A stretch of 64,000 nucleotides of DNA from Viscum album (Eukaryota; Streptophyta; Magnoliopsida; Santalales; Viscaceae), in assembly GCA_963277665.1 (NCBI GenBank), contig OY728166.1, positions 546,527,219-546,591,218 of the forward strand, in the 5' to 3' direction. Positions 60,076 to 64,000 of this stretch are shown here, one piece after another (position 1 is the stretch's first letter; each line of letters starts with the position of its first letter). The notes beneath the pieces are model-generated. The model made no database searches. It had not been told where the DNA came from and was given only the letters and a program-made list of their open reading frames with translations. Position numbers and translations under genes: made by a program.

Positions 60076-61234
60076 GATTCCTTGTTCCAATAAACATATA
60101 TTTAGAGCTTAAGAAACTAACTCCTTGGTTTGGTAGTTACTGTTTAATAGTTATTTATTATGTTGATTCCATTTTTAAGTGAAAAAATACTTTCAAGGAT
60201 AATGAAAATATTCATTATTATTCTTCGTTTGAAAACCTAAAAATTCTGCCCTTGGTAGGGATCATAATTTTCAGTGATATGATGATGTGATTTAAGAAGA
60301 ATAAGATGAAGTTAAAAGAACAAACACATTCATAGCAACTAATCTATATTACAACTCTTGAATCTCCCACAACCCCAACACACTGGGTATTTAGTTACAT
60401 AGAGAGGTAAAGATAATCACAAAACCCTAGATACCTGATTTGATCATTGCATAAAACTTCTAGTAGGGAGTGACTTTTGGGTAGAAAGGTAGAATGGTAA
60501 AGTAAAAGGATGGTGGTAGAATGGCAGAAAATCTTCATTACTTCGGACCTTCAACCCTTTCATTCTACCCCTTCTATATTTTTTTCCTCCAATGAACTGG
60601 AGGATAAGGCCACTATTTATAAAAAAATACAACTACATGACATGTAGAAAAAAGTATACAGTTTGTACTTTTGTTAATGTGCTTTTGGCTTTATTTTCTC
60701 TGCAAGTAGGAAGCCTACCACGTCGTCTTTAACACGGTAAACAGAGCAGCCTAGTAGGTAGATATACATTGCGTTTAGCGCTACCATACACGATGCGTAG
60801 TCTCATTTTTCAGCCACCATCTAATTCTAGAATGATATACATGGAGTGTATAGGTTTACATGACGTTTCCCTATTAGCATGCAACATGGGCATGTAGATT
60901 TCTTCTCATTTTCCAACTGGTTCAAGAAGGGAATAAATTGAATTTATAGTGTGAACACGTTATGTTCTGGATTATGTTTACTTTGGTATGTACTTATCCT
61001 AGTAAATCAGTGTCTGAGTCTGAATGTACATACATTGTGTATAAGTACACGCCGTGCAGTTTGTAAATTTTTCTTAGTTCTCCAATTTTTTGTATATTTG
61101 GCCATAAATCTCTTGAAAATTAACAATATCACCAAAATCAAAGTATTTTTCCACTAAGAAGTATGTAATTTCTGAATACATGTTCTTATTTTCAATAAAG
61201 TATGTAAAAATCTATACACAAATTAGGTGCATCA
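60076..61234 (-). repeat. Athila LTR fragment in duplication unit 2
   Basis: Copy of 33652-34808, from the target duplication of A/C to the LTR end ...gtgcatca at 61234. There is no Athila internal region beside it because the duplication starts inside element A. Confidence 0.88.
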
Positions 61235-62778
61235 CTATATCCCTTACCAATTACATAAATTGATAAAAGAAACTATCATTCATGTGTACAGATGATTATA
61301 ACCATGTGAAGCAGATGAATTATTTTTACGTCACCATATATCAAGGTTCAATATATTGATTGATTTGGTATATATAAATTATATTTTCATTTTAATTTTA
61401 AATATATTAAATTAATATATCCCCTATTTTTTACCTTTCCATTTAATCAACAATGAAAACATATTTCATTCATACATATGGACTATCACCTCCACGAAGC
61501 GATGTGATTCATTTTTTACCACATACAAATAAAGATGTATAAATACTTATTTGATTAGATAATATTATATAGATGATATTTTAATTATTTTTGAAAGTTA
61601 TAATCATTTTACAAATTTCTATCTCCACTTCTATGAAAAATGACAAGTTTAGTACTGTGTATGTATGATCAAACATCTCTATGATTATATCATAATGCAT
61701 TTTTATAACCACCATTCATGGTTGATATTTAAATTATAAATAATGTATGATGCTTAAAAATATTTAATTATTATTATTCTAGAGATTAATAAATAATAAC
61801 ATCTTTTACTACTATTATCTTAACAATGTGATTGTGACATATTTTCCGAATATCATGAAAACATATGACTTGAACATAATTGATTGTGTAATTTTAAATA
61901 ACATCATAACAAATTAAATAAAATGAATAGGAACAATTAAAATTTTTCTTAAGAAACTAAATAATTAATATATTTTTATCATTATATAATAGAGAGAACA
62001 TACTTGATTATTTGACCATGTTGTAAAGGACAATTTACTTAAAATACGATATTTTAAATATTTTATGTCCATTTTTTTATAATTTTTGTTCCCTCTAAAT
62101 TAACATTATAATTATTTTTGATTTATTTATATGTAGATGAATGAATTACTATGGTTATTTTATTTTACTATTGAAATTATTTCTATGGTATTCAAAAGAT
62201 TTTATTTCTCTTTTATTATATTAAAAAATTAAAAAATTAAAAAATGGAAGGTTCTATTTCAATGTATATGACATCAATATTTCTTCCTTATGATGTAACA
62301 ATTAATTTATGTTTGGATTATATTACATGATTTCCTTTTTTTTAATTCAAATATAACCAGTATTTCTTGTCTTAATGAGTATTTTCAAAATAATTTTAGA
62401 TTTAATAAACAATTTAATATCATGAAATATTTTATTATGTGTACAAATAATATCTTTATGATGTTATATTCCTTATGATATACATTTAATATGGTTTATT
62501 GGAATTTCTCATATTTAATGGTGGTTTCATTATATTCTAGGGGGTGGGTGTTTCATTATAAAACATAAATTGGTGATCCCTATATAAGTCTCTGATGCAT
62601 TGGGAAAAGAGAAAAAATTAATTGGTTGTATATCTCATAATAAAATATTGGAAATTTCCAAGTATTTTATATAAAATATAAGAGTGATATTATAATTATT
62701 TTCCATTTTATCTATATTATTTTCTATATTTTTTAGTGGTTTTAAGTAAAATATTATGAAGTCATAGAGTATGATAAT
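61235..62778. other. AT-rich flanking DNA, second copy
   Basis: Copy of 34809-36353, including the ccctatataag word (about 62579) and the repeated flank words. No ORF supported. Ends with ataat at 62774-62778. Confidence 0.75.
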
Positions 62779-64000
62779 TGTAGAGACCCCAAACTTGACG
62801 TACATAGACATTATATTAATTTTGAAAAATATATAATACATAAAAAAACAAACACACAAGGACCATAATTGTTTATTGTATTTGGAAACATGGAATAATA
62901 ATCCTCTAATCTTGGTGAAATATCTTCAACATCTCCCGTAAAGATCATACTTTTTTTTCTTACCTAAAACATTTATTTGTATCCTAGGGAAAAGAAAACA
63001 TATAAAGGGTGAGCTCAAATGCTCGGGAAGGGTAGGAATGGAAAAAATAAAACAAACCATATATATTTGAACGTCAGAACATGGACATAATATTTAAACA
63101 TCAAAATCTTGAGAAATGACAAAAAATGTGGCTGTACATAAGGCAAATATCATAATGGATCATAAATAATGATAAAATAGAATGGGAATAAAACATGTAA
63201 TTGAGTAAAACCATTAAAAACATCATATGATTTCCATAGTAGCCAAGGCATTGCTGCCAAGACCATCATAGTGGAAAAAGTCCATTTCTAAATTGAGTTC
63301 ACTCCTCGTTCCAATCCTGTAACACAGAACAATATTAACATACCATTCCAGTAATGTCTATCTCATGAGATATAAATCTTTACCAAATGCATTGTATGGA
63401 TATATAGGTCTCACCCATCTCTTAATGAAATCATTATTCCGTGTTCCACAAAATCATAAATCATACGTCATAGCATAACCCATGTAGTAGAATGGGATTT
63501 TTAAACATCATTCCATTTTAAAATAATCCATATAAAAAATGGATATCATTTGATCATATGAAAAATCAAACAATTTAAATAATGGAGACATTATACTTGA
63601 AACATAAACATATTAAATAATGACATTTTAGATAAAAACGGTTTTGATAAAACACTTGTAATGAATTTTTGAGGAAAATATCCTTTCTTCGTCAAAATAA
63701 TTTTCATTTCACAAAATTCCTTGAAAGTTTAAAAGAAAAAGGTTTTGTTGAAAATAATAATGCAATCTTGTAGAGTAAGCTTCATGAAAATGAGGCGTTA
63801 TGAAACCGTAAAAATCTGTTCATGCCGTATAAGATAAAAAAATCCTTTTCCTCATACTTTTGTCCGAAAAGTCCAAATGTACCTTGTATGGTAAACAAAA
63901 GAAAGATTTCATACATAGCATGTAGTAAAAGTAAAAATGGATAAAAATTAATTTAAAAATACATGAAATCATTTTTATAAAATAGTTACATGGATGATAA
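62779..64000 (-). repeat. Element B, second copy: start of its left (3') LTR, cut by the window end
   Basis: TGTAGAGACCCC at 62779 after ataat, collinear with 36354-37575. GAGCTC block at 63007-63033 with two changes. The rest of this B copy should follow beyond the window. Confidence 0.92.

Larger units (their letters stand above)
48167..64000. repeat. Tandem duplication, unit 2 (cut by the window end)
   Basis: Direct-order second copy of 21.74-37.57 kb. Differences from unit 1 are scattered substitutions and small indels, about 4-5 per 100 bases in short stretches compared by eye. The remainder, including most of the second B, should lie beyond 64000. Confidence 0.92.

Noticed and set aside
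1..64000. CRISPR arrays, rRNA genes, bacterial operons
   Set aside because: The repeats are LTRs, subterminal hairpins and satellites; no array of identical short repeats with unique spacers and no rRNA-like sequence was seen.

Overview
This window reads as plant nuclear heterochromatin. It is very AT-rich and I find no intact host gene. Almost every base belongs to nested, decayed transposable elements whose coding strand is the minus strand. Families seen are an Athila-type Ty3/gypsy element, a CACTA (En/Spm) DNA transposon with a TNPD-like transposase and an Ulp1-peptidase ORF, and Tekay/Del-type chromoviruses with initiator-tRNA-Met primer sites. This combination is typical of flowering plants with large repetitive genomes; the species cannot be named from the sequence.

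Layout. (1) 1-21258 plus 33652-34808: one old Athila-type element, minus strand. The left edge holds the end of its 3' LTR (1-530), then a long 3' region with an env-position ORF relic (about 2085-4031) and motif-rich non-coding DNA (4100-5900), then integrase, RNase H and the end of RT (about 6040-8159). (2) 8160-17189: a 9.03 kb CACTA transposon with a 3-bp target duplication (atc), inserted in the Athila RT catalytic motif. RT start, protease and gag resume at 17190-20710, followed by a decayed primer site and the first part of the 5' LTR (20874-21258). (3) 21259-33651: Tekay-like element A (3.8 kb LTRs, gag-PR-RT-RH-INT-chromodomain), inserted into the Athila 5' LTR with a 5-bp target duplication gtttc; the LTR resumes after it and ends at 34808. 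(4) 34809-36353 and 47577-48166: AT-rich flanking DNA, interrupted by element B (36354-47571, duplication ataat). B has 4.2 kb LTRs, a gag relic and no pol. (5) 48167-64000: a second copy of 21.74-37.57 kb at a constant offset of about 26425 bases. It holds element C (the copy of A, left LTR truncated by the junction), the Athila LTR fragment, the AT-rich flank and the start of a second B.

History read from nesting: Athila first; then CACTA and A into it (order unknown) and B into the adjoining DNA; then a 26.4 kb tandem duplication carrying A and B together. A and C share target site, LTR junctions and the same early stop before the end of the chromodomain, so C is a copy by duplication and not a separate insertion. 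All coding regions carry stops, frameshifts or lost catalytic residues; none looks able to make a full set of mobility proteins. Best leads for novelty are the tandem segmental duplication, hairpin and CGTACG-bearing blocks in the LTR leaders, a dispersed imperfect palindrome specific to the Athila element, exon triplication and an apparently dead Ulp1 domain in the CACTA element, and a possible about 190-bp periodicity in the AT-rich flank.
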